Assembly: GCA_035946575.1 (NCBI GenBank)
Contig: DASYZG010000080.1
Span: 62,001 to 126,000, forward strand
Direction: 5' to 3'
DNA: 64,000 bases
DNA from: Gp13-AA77 sp035946575
GTDB lineage: Bacteria; Acidobacteriota; Terriglobia; UBA7540
Below the pieces are notes generated by a model. The model was not told the DNA's origin. It saw only the letters and a list, made by a program, of their open reading frames with translations, and searched no databases. The first letter of the stretch is position 1, and every line of letters begins with the position of its first letter. The position numbers and the translations under genes are program-made. Below, piece after piece: positions 9,134-17,753 of this stretch.

Positions 9134-9571
9134 GTGTTCAAGATCGCCCTGCACAAGATCCTCTTCATTGCCATCGTCCACACCTTGGCATTTGCCGACG
9201 CCTACACTACCAATCGCGCCCTCAAGGCCAGCGAGCTCAATCCGCCCGAAGGGCGGTACTTCTGGGCAGTAAACGGCCTGCGCTATCTCTCGCCGGGACC
9301 CTTGCACGAAATGAATCCGCTGTTGGGCCGGCAGCCCGGAACGGCCCGACTCTACCTGCAGATCAATGCTCAGGACCTGGTCGCGGACTGGTTAATTCTG
9401 CGGAGCAAGCGCCTGGTGCCCCCGGCCGTCTTTGGCTCGACGGTGTCAATCCACGTTTATGGCATCGCTGACAATCTGCGTAAGACGGGCCCGTATTCCC
9501 TGCCGCCGCCGGACCCGTCGCACCCCTGCGTGGGCGTCTGCCAGGAAGTCCGGCACCGCGAGAAGTATTGA
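9134..9571 (+). CDS. Small membrane-associated protein of unknown function
   Basis: 145-residue protein not recognised with certainty. The GTG start at 9134 is supported by GGAGG at 9123-9127. A hydrophobic N-terminal helix (ILFIAIVHTLAFADAYTT) precedes a segment with the pattern ...AL..SELNPPEG and HEMNPLLGR, and a second moderately hydrophobic stretch follows. The D..TT..L plus E.NP pattern is reminiscent of DUF5658-type membrane proteins, but this is a weak similarity. The C-terminus is Pro-rich with two cysteines (CVGVCQ). It lies divergent from the aminotransferase, 93 bases before the Gly-rich protein gene. Confidence 0.6.
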   Translation: MFKIALHKILFIAIVHTLAFADAYTTNRALKASELNPPEGRYFWAVNGLRYLSPGPLHEMNPLLGRQPGTARLYLQINAQDLVADWLILRSKRLVPPAVFGSTVSIHVYGIADNLRKTGPYSLPPPDPSHPCVGVCQEVRHREKY

Positions 9572-9664
9572 CTGTAAGTGGGGCCGAACCCATACAACCG
9601 TGTTGCCGGGCGCCCGAATCATACCGGGAGAATCGGCAGCCCATCGATCTTTGAGGTTTTGACC

Positions 9665-10408
9665 ATGGACGGAATCACGGGTCTGAGAAGAACACGCGCC
9701 CTCGTCGTCGGCTCCGCACTGGCGGCGGCGTTCGCCTTTGGGGCGCAGATTTCGCTCGCCCAGAGCAAGCCTGACTTTGCGGGTAATTGGAATTTCAATA
9801 AGGATCAGAGCGACGACGCCAGTCAGAAAATCCATGAGGCCGAGGCCCAGGCCAGGTCACAGCGTGGCGGATACCCTGGTGGTAGATACCCCGGTGGCGG
9901 GGTACCCGGTGGCGGCTATCCCGGAGGCGGTTATCCGGGCGGTGGCTATCCCGGCGGTGGCGGCATCGGATTCCCGGGCGGTCGAGTAGGGATGGGGGGA
10001 ATGGGTCCCGGAATGGGCCGCGGCCGGCCGCGCGGCGGCGCCCCGGAGGCGGGGATGTCGAGCGCAGACACGGAACAGATGGCTGAAACACCCAAGACGC
10101 TGCAGATCGACCAGGAAGAAAAGAAGATCACGATCACCGATGACAACGGCGGGGTCACCAACCTCTACCCCGACGGCAAGAAGCACAAGGAGAAGGACTC
10201 GACTGGCCAATCAAACACCATCAAGACTCACTGGGACGGCGATAGGCTGGTTTCCGAGAGTAAGCTGCATTCCGGAAAGCTGACTCAGACCTACGCACTG
10301 AGCCCCGACGGCAAGCAGCTTGACGTCCTCTCGACGCTGGATGCCGGACGCAACGGATCTCTTGCTATTCGTCGCGTTTACGACAGCGCTAAAGGGAGTA
10401 GCAAGTAG
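9665..10408 (+). CDS. Exported protein with Gly/Pro/Tyr-rich repeat segment
   Basis: 247-residue protein with an N-terminal signal (SALAAAFAFGAQISLAQ), a short KPDFAGNWNFNKDQSD block, and a low-complexity segment at about residues 70-125 made of PGGGY-type repeats. The matching DNA at 9870-9965 is a run of near-identical 15-base units and is prone to slippage. A structured C-terminal domain (about 135-247) follows: LQIDQEEKKITITDDNGG, LYPDGKKHKEKD, THWDGDRLVSES. The C-terminal domain has the look of the beta-rich exported proteins common in Acidobacteriota. GAGG at 9654-9657 precedes the ATG. Function unknown. Confidence 0.78.
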   Translation: MDGITGLRRTRALVVGSALAAAFAFGAQISLAQSKPDFAGNWNFNKDQSDDASQKIHEAEAQARSQRGGYPGGRYPGGGVPGGGYPGGGYPGGGYPGGGGIGFPGGRVGMGGMGPGMGRGRPRGGAPEAGMSSADTEQMAETPKTLQIDQEEKKITITDDNGGVTNLYPDGKKHKEKDSTGQSNTIKTHWDGDRLVSESKLHSGKLTQTYALSPDGKQLDVLSTLDAGRNGSLAIRRVYDSAKGSSK

Positions 10409-11313
10409 CAGGCCGTCCTGAGACCTTCCGCGTGCCAAGCTGACAAGGGCAGACCTTGGTCAAATCCATATCCGTCAACATGTGCGGTGACGCCAGTCAC
10501 AGCACTCTCCAGTAGAGGGCGCTAGCCTGGGTTGAACTTAAGATAACGCGGGGGGCGACAATCCCGCCGCGCCCGGGTTGCGCGCCCGGCCGGCGTCAGG
10601 GGTTTGTCATGCCCCTTCACAAAAGTCCGACTCCCACCGACAAAAGTCTGGCAGCGCGTCGCGCCAATGCTGTCATGTCCACCCGCCCGCGCACCCCACG
10701 CGGCAAGCTGCGCGTGACCGGCGGTATGGGGCGCAACGTTCGCCAGCTGCTGGGCGGGCTGCAAGCCGTTTGCCTTGACCAGAAGCCCGGCGGCGCTGCG
10801 GTCCATCTCCAGGAGGAGCTGATCTTTCGCTTACGGGAATGCGCCGCTACTGGCCACGCGGGACGCGATCAGTCGCAAGAGGCACCTTACCCCAATCCAG
10901 CTGAAGGTGCTAGGCTTAGGCCGAAGCCAGCAGTCCGGCAAGGCCTTACTTGGAACGGAAGCGCGTGAAATATGCGAAAAAAACATCCACGCCCCCAAAG
11001 CCGGAATGTCTCACGGAATCAACGACATAGGCCCAAAGATGGGGCTACATCGAAAGCCGGAATGTCCTTTAGAATGAGTAAAAATGGGGCTACAGCGAAT
11101 GCGCAGAAGTTGCCAATTTCAGGGCGTGAATGTGCCTTGAATCAGCAAAAGTCGACATGCCGGAGGCCGCGGAGTCGTTCGTGGTGTCGTCGTTCCGGCG
11201 AAAGGGGCAACCCGGCGCGCCTTTGGCGGGAAATCGAAGCTGTGAAATAATCGCTAAGTGGCTGGGGCCGGATGCGCGCCAGCCCGAGCACCAGACATTG
11301 AGGAGAGCGCAGC
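10409..11313. other. 905-base intergenic region with a two-unit spaced repeat
   Basis: No convincing gene is present. Open frames such as 10609-10968 have no recognisable domain, an Arg/Pro-rich composition typical of high-GC non-coding sequence, and no ribosome-binding site. The right half holds the 56-bp-period repeat described at 10997-11097. The promoter of the oxidoreductase gene at 11314 must lie at its right end, but I see no clear consensus boxes. Confidence 0.6.
10997..11097 (+). repeat. Spaced repeat, two units with core AAAGCCGGAATGTC (period 56)
   Basis: The core AAAGCCGGAATGTC occurs at 10997-11010 and 11053-11066, exactly 56 bases apart. Each core is followed by a GAATSA element and then by ATGGGGCTACA. 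The same unit occurs on the opposite strand at 19561-19656, with a diverged copy at 19836-19866. Confidence 0.75.
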
Positions 11314-12726
11314 ATGACCGACGAATCCCCCATGACTCGACGTGACTTTCTGAAATCCGGCGCAGGTACCACGGCCGGACTCGCGATCGGCGGGTCGGCC
11401 CTCGTGGCGAAACCGGGCCGGGTGCTCGGGGCCAATGACCGCGTTCGACTCGCCGTGGTCGGCGTGCGCGGGCGCGGATGGGACCACATCGAGGCCTTCT
11501 CCAAGATCGCCGACGTCGAACTCGCCGCGCTCTGCGACATCGACCAGAACGTGATGCACAAGCGCCTGGCGGAGATGGCGGAGCGCGGCCTCGGTCAGCC
11601 CTCAACGTTCGTCGACGTGCGCAAGCTGCTCGACGAAAAAACCATCGACGCGATCTCCATCGCCACGCCCAATCACTGGCACTCGCTTATGGGCATCTGG
11701 GCCTGCCAGGCTGGCAAGGACGTCTACTGCGAGAAGCCATGCTGCCACAACGCCTGGGAAGGCGCGCAACTGGTGGAGGCGGCGAAGAAATACAACCGCA
11801 TCATACAGCACGGCACGCAGAGCCGGTCGAATTCAGCGCTGCGCGAGGCCATCGATCACGTGCGCAACGGCACCATCGGCGAGGTTTATCTCGCACGCGG
11901 GCTCTGCTACAAGTGGCGCGACACCATCGGGCACGCGCCCGTCGAGCCGGTGCCGGCCGGCGTGGATTACGATCTCTGGACGGGTCCGGCGCCCATGAAG
12001 CCGTTCACCAGGAACCGCTTTCATTACAACTGGCACTGGATCTGGGACACGGGCAACGGCGATATCGGCAACCAGGGCGTGCACGAGATGGACATAGCGC
12101 GCTGGGGCATCGGGCAGCGCTGGCCGAGCAGGGCGTCGGCGGTGGGCGGCCACTTCATGTTCGACGACGACCAGCAGACGCCCAACACGCTGAACTGCGC
12201 CTTCGAGTACGAGCTCCCGAGCGGCCGCCGTCAGATGCTGGAATTTGAAGTGCGGCACTGGATTACCAATCACGAATCCGAGATCGGTACGGCGGCCTTC
12301 GGCAGCGCGGGCGTGCCGCAGGCGGGTCTCGCGCCCCACAAGGAAATGTTCGGCGGCGGCGACACCATCGGCAACATTTTTTAAGGCTCCGAGGGATATC
12401 TGGCTATTGACGGCTATGATTCCTACCGGACGTGGCTCGGGCGCAAACAGGAGCCCGGCCCGCACGCCAACGGCACCGGGAATCATTTCCAGAATTTCAT
12501 CGATTGCGTTCGCAGCCGCAACGCGGACGACCTCACGGCGCCGATCGAAGAAGGCTACCTTTCGGCGGCGCTGGTGCATCTCGCCAACGCGTCCTATCGC
12601 CTCGGCCGGACGCTCGAGATCGATCCGCAGACGGGTCAAGTGAAGAGCGACGAGGAGGCGAATCGATTGCTGCGCGATGGCGATCGCGGGTATCGCGCGC
12701 CGTACGTGGTACCGGAGCAGGTTTGA
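11314..12726 (+). pseudogene. Tat-exported Gfo/Idh/MocA oxidoreductase interrupted by one in-frame stop
   Basis: The gene encodes an NAD(P)-dependent oxidoreductase with a twin-arginine signal (TRRDFLKSGAGTTAG), a Rossmann-type start (VRLAVVGVRGRG) and the family motifs CEKPCCHNAWEG and GDIGNQGVHEMDIARWG. Translation from ATG 11314 (AGGAG at 11301-11305) stops at TAA 12382-12384 after 356 residues. The same frame continues directly with GSEGYLAIDGYDSYRTWLG to a TGA at 12724-12726, restoring the usual length of about 470 residues. In this family the residue between GNIF and GSEGY is normally Tyr, so TAC or TAT appears to have become TAA. Either it is a recent nonsense mutation, a read-through, or a sequencing error. 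The truncated product would lack the C-terminal part of the substrate domain. Confidence 0.85.
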
Positions 12727-12780
12727 TGTATCGTCCGCGGATGGCGGTTTCGCCGCGGCACGTCGCAAACGCAGACGTTG

Positions 12781-12844
12781 CACCACAGAGGTCACAGAGG
12801 CCACGGAGGATATCGTCTCCGTGCTCTCTGTGTCCTCCGTGGTG
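12781..12844. repeat. 64-bp palindromic intergenic repeat (CACCACAGAGG...CCTCCGTGGTG)
   Basis: An imperfect inverted repeat spans the whole 64 bases: the left arm CACCACAGAGGTCACAGAGG pairs with the right arm that ends CTCTGTGTCCTCCGTGGTG. Palindromes with this CACRGAGGNCACAGAG vocabulary are common in intergenic DNA of many high-GC bacteria. It lies 55 bases after the oxidoreductase stop and could fold into a long hairpin in the transcript. Confidence 0.8.
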
Positions 12845-12894
12845 ATACTTCCCGGGTTTGAAGAGGATTTGGATGACCGCGCCGAGATCCGGCA

Positions 12895-13284
12895 ATGAGA
12901 ACATCTGACCAGGTTTTTATTGGGATTCTGTTCGGGCTCGGGTGGATTGTCTGGCCTGGAACCCTGATTTGGGGCTGGGTGCAATTCCTGATGAAGCCAA
13001 AGCAGCGAGACCTGATGTCGATTCTGTCTCTGATGGGTTTCCTGTTGGCCAGCGCGTCGGCACTGCTCGCAGTCTCGTCAGTGATCTACGCGCACGCTGT
13101 CAACGGCTTTGAGTTTTACGACCCGCGACTTCTCAGGATATTCCGCGCCGGCTTCTTGATCTCACTTGCCGGTATCGTTTTCGGAATTGGGGGTGTTTGG
13201 CGCAAGAACACGCTCCGCTGGCAGAGTCCCACTGCTGCGGCGGCTTCGCTCGCATTCTGGCTTGGGATGGCCTCAGCCGAGTAG
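12895..13284 (+). CDS. Four-helix membrane protein of unknown function
   Basis: 129-residue protein not recognised. Four hydrophobic stretches (about residues 5-33, 41-66, 82-105 and 112-128) predict an integral inner-membrane protein with short loops. It starts at ATG 12895 just after the palindromic repeat and ends 6 bases before coaX, so the two may be translationally coupled. No ribosome-binding site is obvious. Confidence 0.65.
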   Translation: MRTSDQVFIGILFGLGWIVWPGTLIWGWVQFLMKPKQRDLMSILSLMGFLLASASALLAVSSVIYAHAVNGFEFYDPRLLRIFRAGFLISLAGIVFGIGGVWRKNTLRWQSPTAAAASLAFWLGMASAE

Positions 13285-13290
13285 TTGTGT

Positions 13291-14154
13291 ATGCTGCTTG
13301 TCATCGACGTCGGAAACACGAACACGGTCCTGGGAATCTTCGCAGGCTCCGAGCTGCGCGCGCACTGGCGCCTGACCACCAGTCGCGCACAGACTGCGGA
13401 CGAGTACGGCCTCCTGATCCGCACCCTGTTTGGCCTCGAGCATGTTCAACCGCAGCAGGTCACCGGCATAATCATCGCCAGCGTCGTCCCTCCGCTTAAC
13501 GGCTTGCTCGAGGAGATGGCGGAGAAGTACTTCAAGATGAAGGCCCTGTTCCTCGGGCCGGGCACGCGGACCGGCGTGGCGATCCACTACGACAATCCGC
13601 AGGAAGTGGGCGCGGACCGGATCGCGGACGCGGTGGGCGCTTTCGAGAAATACGGCGGGCCGTGTGTCATCGTCGACTTCGGCACGGCCATCACCTTCGA
13701 CGCAATATCAGAGAAGGGCGATTACCTCGGGGGCGTGATCTCGCCCGGCCTCGGTATCGCCGCCGAAGCCCTCTTTGCGCGCGCCGCGCGACTGCCGCGT
13801 GTGGACATTCGAGAGCCTGAGCGCGTGATCGGCACCAACACGGTGGCCAGCATGCAATCCGGCCTCTTTTACGGCGCGGTGGGCCTGGTGGATGGGATCC
13901 TCGACCGTCTGGTGGAAGTTCTCGGCCCCGGAACGCGCGTGATCGCCACCGGAGGCCAGGCGCCGCTCATCGCCTCGGCGTCGCGCTACAAGCCGCCGGT
14001 CGATTCCCGGCTCACGCTCGACGGTCTGCGCATCATTTATGAAAGGAACCAGGTCGCGGCCGCGCCAGCCTCGGGCAGTGAAGTGCCGGTGAAACATTCA
14101 AAGCCCGTAGTCCGCAGCGGCCCCGGTCCGGCCACGGCCAAACGCCGGCTGTAG
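13291..14154 (+). CDS. coaX: Type III pantothenate kinase
   Basis: 287-residue CoaX-family enzyme that phosphorylates pantothenate in the first step of coenzyme A synthesis. Family motifs are present in order: MLLVIDVGNTNTVLG at the N-terminus (phosphate binding), GADRIADAVGAFEKYGGPC, the catalytic-region Asp of VIVDFGTAITFD, and GGVISPGLGIAAEALFARAARLP. The ATG at 13291 fits the usual N-terminus better than the upstream TTG at 13285. A 35-residue Ala/Pro/Lys-rich tail extends beyond the family core and is probably disordered. Confidence 0.93.
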   Translation: MLLVIDVGNTNTVLGIFAGSELRAHWRLTTSRAQTADEYGLLIRTLFGLEHVQPQQVTGIIIASVVPPLNGLLEEMAEKYFKMKALFLGPGTRTGVAIHYDNPQEVGADRIADAVGAFEKYGGPCVIVDFGTAITFDAISEKGDYLGGVISPGLGIAAEALFARAARLPRVDIREPERVIGTNTVASMQSGLFYGAVGLVDGILDRLVEVLGPGTRVIATGGQAPLIASASRYKPPVDSRLTLDGLRIIYERNQVAAAPASGSEVPVKHSKPVVRSGPGPATAKRRL

Positions 14155-14170
14155 CCAGCTTATGTAGCCG

Positions 14171-14911
14171 ATGTCATCGCAGGCAAGCACGGTCCCCGAA
14201 AATAACTATTTCTCATACTTCACCGAGATCGAGGAGTGCTATCGGCGCTGCCGCGGCACGCCGGTGCTGATCTCGACCCTTGATTGGGCGCTGATCGAGT
14301 CGTGGAGAGAAGCCGGCGTTCCCCTGGCGGCGGTAATTCAGGGGATCGAGCGCACGTTCGAGAAGTACGCGAAGCGTCCCCGCCGCTTCAGCAGGATCAA
14401 TGGCCTCGCCTATTGCTCGCAGAGCGTCCTCGAAGCGGCCGGGGCTATGGCAGCGGGCCAAGCCGACGCCGCGCGACGGCCGTCGGCGCGAGCGCAGGCG
14501 GCGCCGTTCACCCGTGAGCAGATCCAGGGCCATCTCCGCCACAACGCGCGGAGCGTGCGCGACGCGGCAACCAAGCGTCGCGAGGCGGACGCGGCTGGCG
14601 CCGCGGATCTTGACGAGGTAGCGGCGGCACTCGAGCGGCTGGCCGATGGGATAACGGAAGCGCCCGAGAATCTCGAGCCCATCGAGAACGAGGTGAGCGC
14701 GCTTGAGGAAAAGCTCACGGCGTCGGCGACGCGGGCCTGCGCACCTGCGACCCTGACGGCGCTGCGCGCGCAGGTCCAGCGCGGCATCGCGCCCTATCGC
14801 GGCAAGATGAGCGCGCCGCAGCTCGATCTGCTGGAGCGGCAGATGCTCAAGCGCGCCCTGTACGCGCACTACAATCTGCCGCGCCTGAGCACGTTCTATT
14901 TGAATCCTTGA
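14171..14911 (+). CDS. Conserved hypothetical protein (YFSYFTEIE family)
   Basis: 246-residue soluble protein with no domain I can name. The N-terminal block (NYFSYFTEIEECYRRCRGTP, then LISTLDWALIESWREAGVP) has the look of a conserved family, possibly a helical DNA- or RNA-associated domain. The middle is Ala/Arg-rich, and the C-terminal third is charged and helical (LEKLTASATRAC to LLERQMLKRALYAHYNLPRL). It lies between coaX and the rRNA methyltransferase gene, all on the same strand with small spacers, which suggests a common transcript. Confidence 0.72.
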   Translation: MSSQASTVPENNYFSYFTEIEECYRRCRGTPVLISTLDWALIESWREAGVPLAAVIQGIERTFEKYAKRPRRFSRINGLAYCSQSVLEAAGAMAAGQADAARRPSARAQAAPFTREQIQGHLRHNARSVRDAATKRREADAAGAADLDEVAAALERLADGITEAPENLEPIENEVSALEEKLTASATRACAPATLTALRAQVQRGIAPYRGKMSAPQLDLLERQMLKRALYAHYNLPRLSTFYLNP

Positions 14912-15030
14912 CTGCGGCCCAGGCGCTGAGCAACTGGACGTTAAATATCATGGTTGCCGTACCGCACCCGATACGCCGTTATTCGGAGCGCAGCGAAGAA
15001 TCTCACCGTGAGCCGCCGCGCGGCTATCTC

Positions 15031-16428
15031 ATGCCATCGAATCCCGAGCGCTTTGAACTCGTCACCCAGAAGATGCTCTACGGCGGAGCGGCACTCGGCC
15101 ATCACGCGGGACACCCGGTATTGGTGCCCTATACCCTGCCCGGCGAGCGCGTGCAGGTGGAGACGACGCGCCTGGCCAAAGGCATGATTTACACGCGGCT
15201 GGTACAAGTGCTCGAGCCTTCGCCGCAGCGCGTCGCGGCACCTTGTCCGTATTTCGGACGCTGCGGTGGGTGCCATTACCAGCATCTCGACGCCGCGCGC
15301 CAGTTGGAGATGAAGCGCGAAATTCTGCGCGAGACGCTGCGACGCGTCGGACACATCGACTGGCAAGGCGAGGTAGCGACGCACACCGCCGAACCATGGG
15401 GCTATCGGAATCAAGTACGGCTGAAGATCGGACGCCGTGATGCCGCGAGCGCGGCGGCAGCGAGCGCCGCGGCCGTCACCCCCATCGGGTTCTTTGCCGC
15501 CGATTCTCACCAGTTTGTTGCCATCGACCGTTGCCCCATCAGCTCGCCGCGGCTGAATGCCGTGATTCAGGAGTTCGCGAGTGCGGAGTGGGCCGCGCGG
15601 TTGGAAGGCTGGAGCGAAGTCGAGCTGCGCGCCGACGACCGCGATGAGCATGTAGTGGTGACGTTTCGAGGCGCCGTTACGGATTCGATCGAAGGGTCGA
15701 TAGAGCGTTTGGCTGGAGAGTGCCTCCGCGAATTGTCCGGCGCGGCGGGCATTGTTTTCGACATCGACCCGGTACCGGAGGCGCCGCGGCCGGATCGGCA
15801 TCACCGCGGCGGCAATATCCGCCGGCGTCAGCGGCTTACGTCCCCAAGGCGCGCGTCCGGCGATGCGACCCTGATTTATCGCGTCGGCGACATCAACTAT
15901 CGAGTGAGTCCCGGCTCATTCTTTCAGGCTTCGCGGCTACTGCTGCCGGAGTTCGTGTCCACAGTCATCGCTGATTTTGAGGGAGGATCGCCTGGCCTCG
16001 CGCTCGATCTCTACGCCGGTGCCGGCTTGTTCACGCTGCCCTTGACGCGCCGCTTCCGCGAAGTCGTCAGCGTGGAGGCGAACCCGGAGGCTGCTGCCGA
16101 TCTCGCGGCCAATCTACGAGTAAATGGCGCGGCCAACGCTCGCGCGGTCCGCTCGACGGCCGCCGAGTTTCTGCGGCGTTACGCGCAGGCCGCACCCGAT
16201 CTTGTTGTGCTCGATCCGCCGCGCGCCGGCGCCGAGGGAGAGACGCTGCGCCGCCTGGCCGCAATCCGGCCGGCGCAGATACGCTACGTCTCCTGTCACC
16301 CGCCGACGCTGGCCCGCGATCTGGCTGCGTTGGTCGAACGCGGCTATCGGATCGAGCGGGTGGACTTGTTCGACTTGTTCCCGCAGACGTTTCACATCGA
16401 AACCCTGGTCAGGCTAAGCAGGGTTTGA
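15031..16428 (+). CDS. rlmD: 23S rRNA (uracil-5-)-methyltransferase, RlmD/TrmA family
   Basis: SAM-dependent m5U methyltransferase of about 465 residues. It has a TRAM-like N-terminal domain, a 4Fe-4S cysteine set (CPYFGRCGGCHYQ plus a later Cys), a SAM-binding motif LDLYAGAGLFTLPL, the catalytic DPPRAG, and the nucleophilic Cys of YVSCHPPTLARDL. The frame is open back to 14908. The region before 15031 contains AGCGCAGCGAAGAATCTCA, a remnant of a dispersed repeat, so I start at the ATG of MPSNPERFELV. An Arg-rich insertion before LIYRVGDINYRVSPGSFFQ is unusual. RlmD versus RlmC/TrmA specificity is not settled by sequence alone. Confidence 0.85.
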   Translation: MPSNPERFELVTQKMLYGGAALGHHAGHPVLVPYTLPGERVQVETTRLAKGMIYTRLVQVLEPSPQRVAAPCPYFGRCGGCHYQHLDAARQLEMKREILRETLRRVGHIDWQGEVATHTAEPWGYRNQVRLKIGRRDAASAAAASAAAVTPIGFFAADSHQFVAIDRCPISSPRLNAVIQEFASAEWAARLEGWSEVELRADDRDEHVVVTFRGAVTDSIEGSIERLAGECLRELSGAAGIVFDIDPVPEAPRPDRHHRGGNIRRRQRLTSPRRASGDATLIYRVGDINYRVSPGSFFQASRLLLPEFVSTVIADFEGGSPGLALDLYAGAGLFTLPLTRRFREVVSVEANPEAAADLAANLRVNGAANARAVRSTAAEFLRRYAQAAPDLVVLDPPRAGAEGETLRRLAAIRPAQIRYVSCHPPTLARDLAALVERGYRIERVDLFDLFPQTFHIETLVRLSRV

Positions 16429-16440
16429 AAGGCTTGCGGG

Positions 16441-16698
16441 TTAGCGCCGCGGCGGGCGAGCCTTGTACATCGTGTTGCGCATGGCGATCGCGAAACCGGC
16501 GACGCCAGCAAGAACGAGCGTGCTGACGGGCGCGAAGGAACAGAGGGTGTGGAAACCGAGGAGGTCAGCGTCGGACGCCGCGTGCGGCAGCAGGGTGAGA
16601 AGGGCGAGACCCGCAAGCAGCACGGCCAGCGCCGTGAGCAGGGAGTACTGCGGTTCCCGGTTGGGCCCCAGTTCGTCTGGCATTCGTAGCCGGTTCAT
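16441..16698 (-). CDS. Small two-helix membrane protein
   Basis: 85-residue protein with two hydrophobic segments (LLTALAVLLAGLALLTLLP and VSTLVLAGVAGFAIAM) and a basic C-terminus. It is not recognised. The Met at 16683 is an alternative start; neither has a clear ribosome-binding site. It converges closely (12 bases) on the rRNA methyltransferase gene. Confidence 0.5.
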   Translation of the reverse strand: MNRLRMPDELGPNREPQYSLLTALAVLLAGLALLTLLPHAASDADLLGFHTLCSFAPVSTLVLAGVAGFAIAMRNTMYKARPPRR

Positions 16699-16770
16699 GC
16701 CGGAGTTCGCGGAAAGCGGATCGGCCGGGCGGGTGGTTCCCTATAGCTAGCCTATCACCTGGCGTAACCG

Positions 16771-17238
16771 CTAGCGCGAAGGGGCGCCCGTCGCGGCCCG
16801 CCGCGCCTGGGAAGCGGAAGCGGGAATGATCTGCAGGATCACCCGGCAGGGCGCGTGCGCCGCCACGTACTGCACGCACGAACCGAGCAGTATTTCTCCG
16901 AGCCCCAGCTTCCCATGATACCCGAGGATCAGCAGATCGGCGTGGTTCTCCCGAGCCTCGTCCACGAGCGCGGGTCCGGCGGCGCGGGCGCGCACCAGCG
17001 TGCTGCGGAGCTTCAGGCCGCAGGCCTCGGCCGCCGCTTCCGCGGCCGCGAGCGCGGCCTTGGCGGACCGGTCGAGAATCTCCGCCTCGGCATCCAGCGG
17101 CAGCGCCGGCCCGATCTCCGCCACGCTGATGGCCATCAACTCCTGCCCCGTGCCCTTGCACATCCGGCAGGCCAGCCGGACGAGCTCGTTCGCATGCTCG
17201 GGGTCTCGTATGGCAACCATCACCAGCGAGTCACTCAT
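16771..17238 (-). CDS. Universal stress protein (UspA family)
   Basis: 155-residue UspA-fold protein. The ATP-binding signature G-x2-G-x9-G-S is complete in GYHGKLGLGEILLGSCVQYV, so it should belong to the nucleotide-binding branch. The GGAGG five bases before the ATG at 17238 supports the start. The C-terminal 20 residues (SQARRAATGAPSR) are a short basic extension beyond the fold. Confidence 0.9.
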   Translation of the reverse strand: MSDSLVMVAIRDPEHANELVRLACRMCKGTGQELMAISVAEIGPALPLDAEAEILDRSAKAALAAAEAAAEACGLKLRSTLVRARAAGPALVDEARENHADLLILGYHGKLGLGEILLGSCVQYVAAHAPCRVILQIIPASASQARRAATGAPSR

Positions 17239-17306
17239 GGCTTCCTCCCTCCGAGGCCGGCGCGCCGCCCATGTGCCGGCCGTAAAAGGCCGACGCTACA
17301 GCAGGC

Positions 17307-17525
17307 TCAGCCCTTTCCGGCTTCTGAGGCTGTGTCCGGCGCGCCAGGGCTCTTCACCATCTCGATAGTGTGCAGGTGGCTGATTTCGCCGGTGGCGGGA
17401 CTCATTTCAGCGACCACGGCGTAGCTTTCGCGCCGCGCCGTGTAACCGGCCGCTTCGAGTTCCAGCACGCGCCGGTGAAACGCGTCAACGTTCCAGTCGC
17501 GGACGATTTTCACTTCGGTCCCCAT
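17307..17525 (-). CDS. Small conserved hypothetical protein (KIVRDWNVDAFHR)
   Basis: 72-residue protein, start taken at ATG 17525; a GTG three codons later is an alternative. The predicted fold is alpha/beta with the pattern VKIVRDWNVDAFHRRVLELEAAGY, ATGEISHLHTIEMVK. The longer frame upstream to 17735 encodes low-complexity sequence and is unlikely to be translated. It lies between the universal stress gene and the DUF1501 gene on the same strand. Confidence 0.55.
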   Translation of the reverse strand: MGTEVKIVRDWNVDAFHRRVLELEAAGYTARRESYAVVAEMSPATGEISHLHTIEMVKSPGAPDTASEAGKG

Positions 17526-17730
17526 GGCCGGCGGTTCCGCCTCCTGGCGAGGGCGGGAACGCCCCCCGGGCGCCGGTGCCAGAAACACCGTTCTTCCCGC
17601 GAGCGTTCCTCCTCCCTCCCTTTCAGGGTAGAACTGCCGGTGACGCGGCTCTGTGCCGAACGTCACACCTGGCACGTGCGACGGCTCACAGTCGCGCAGC
17701 ACGGCCAGGATGACCGCGCCGAAGGTCCCA

Positions 17731-17753
17731 AGCACGGCCAGGATGGCCGTGCT
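17731..17753. terminator. Perfect hairpin overlapping the DUF1501 stop codon
   Basis: AGCACGGCC-AGGAT-GGCCGTGCT is a near-perfect 9-bp stem with a 5-base loop. It lies on the TAG stop at 17752-17754 and extends downstream of the minus-strand gene. There is no T-run, so it is either a weak terminator/mRNA stabiliser or a member of a dispersed hairpin family. CACGGCCAGGATG occurs once more 30 bases away, at about 17699-17711. Confidence 0.5.

Noticed and set aside
10609..10968. 119-residue open frame in the gap before the oxidoreductase
   Set aside because: It has biased composition, no ribosome-binding site and no domain. A faint likeness of LRVTGGMGRNVRQLLGG to RsmD N-termini is too short to trust.
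10997..11097. Possible CRISPR array because of the regular 56-base spacing
   Set aside because: Only two units, three conserved blocks per unit instead of one repeat, no cas genes in the window, and the spacers are partly conserved.
12340..12400. Frameshift in the Gfo/Idh/MocA gene
   Set aside because: I first suspected a frameshift, but the reading frame is unchanged after the TAA, so the lesion is a single nonsense codon.
14908..15030. N-terminal extension of the rRNA methyltransferase
   Set aside because: The extension translates a dispersed AGCGCAGCGAAGAATCT repeat and would start at TTG; the family sequence begins at 15031.
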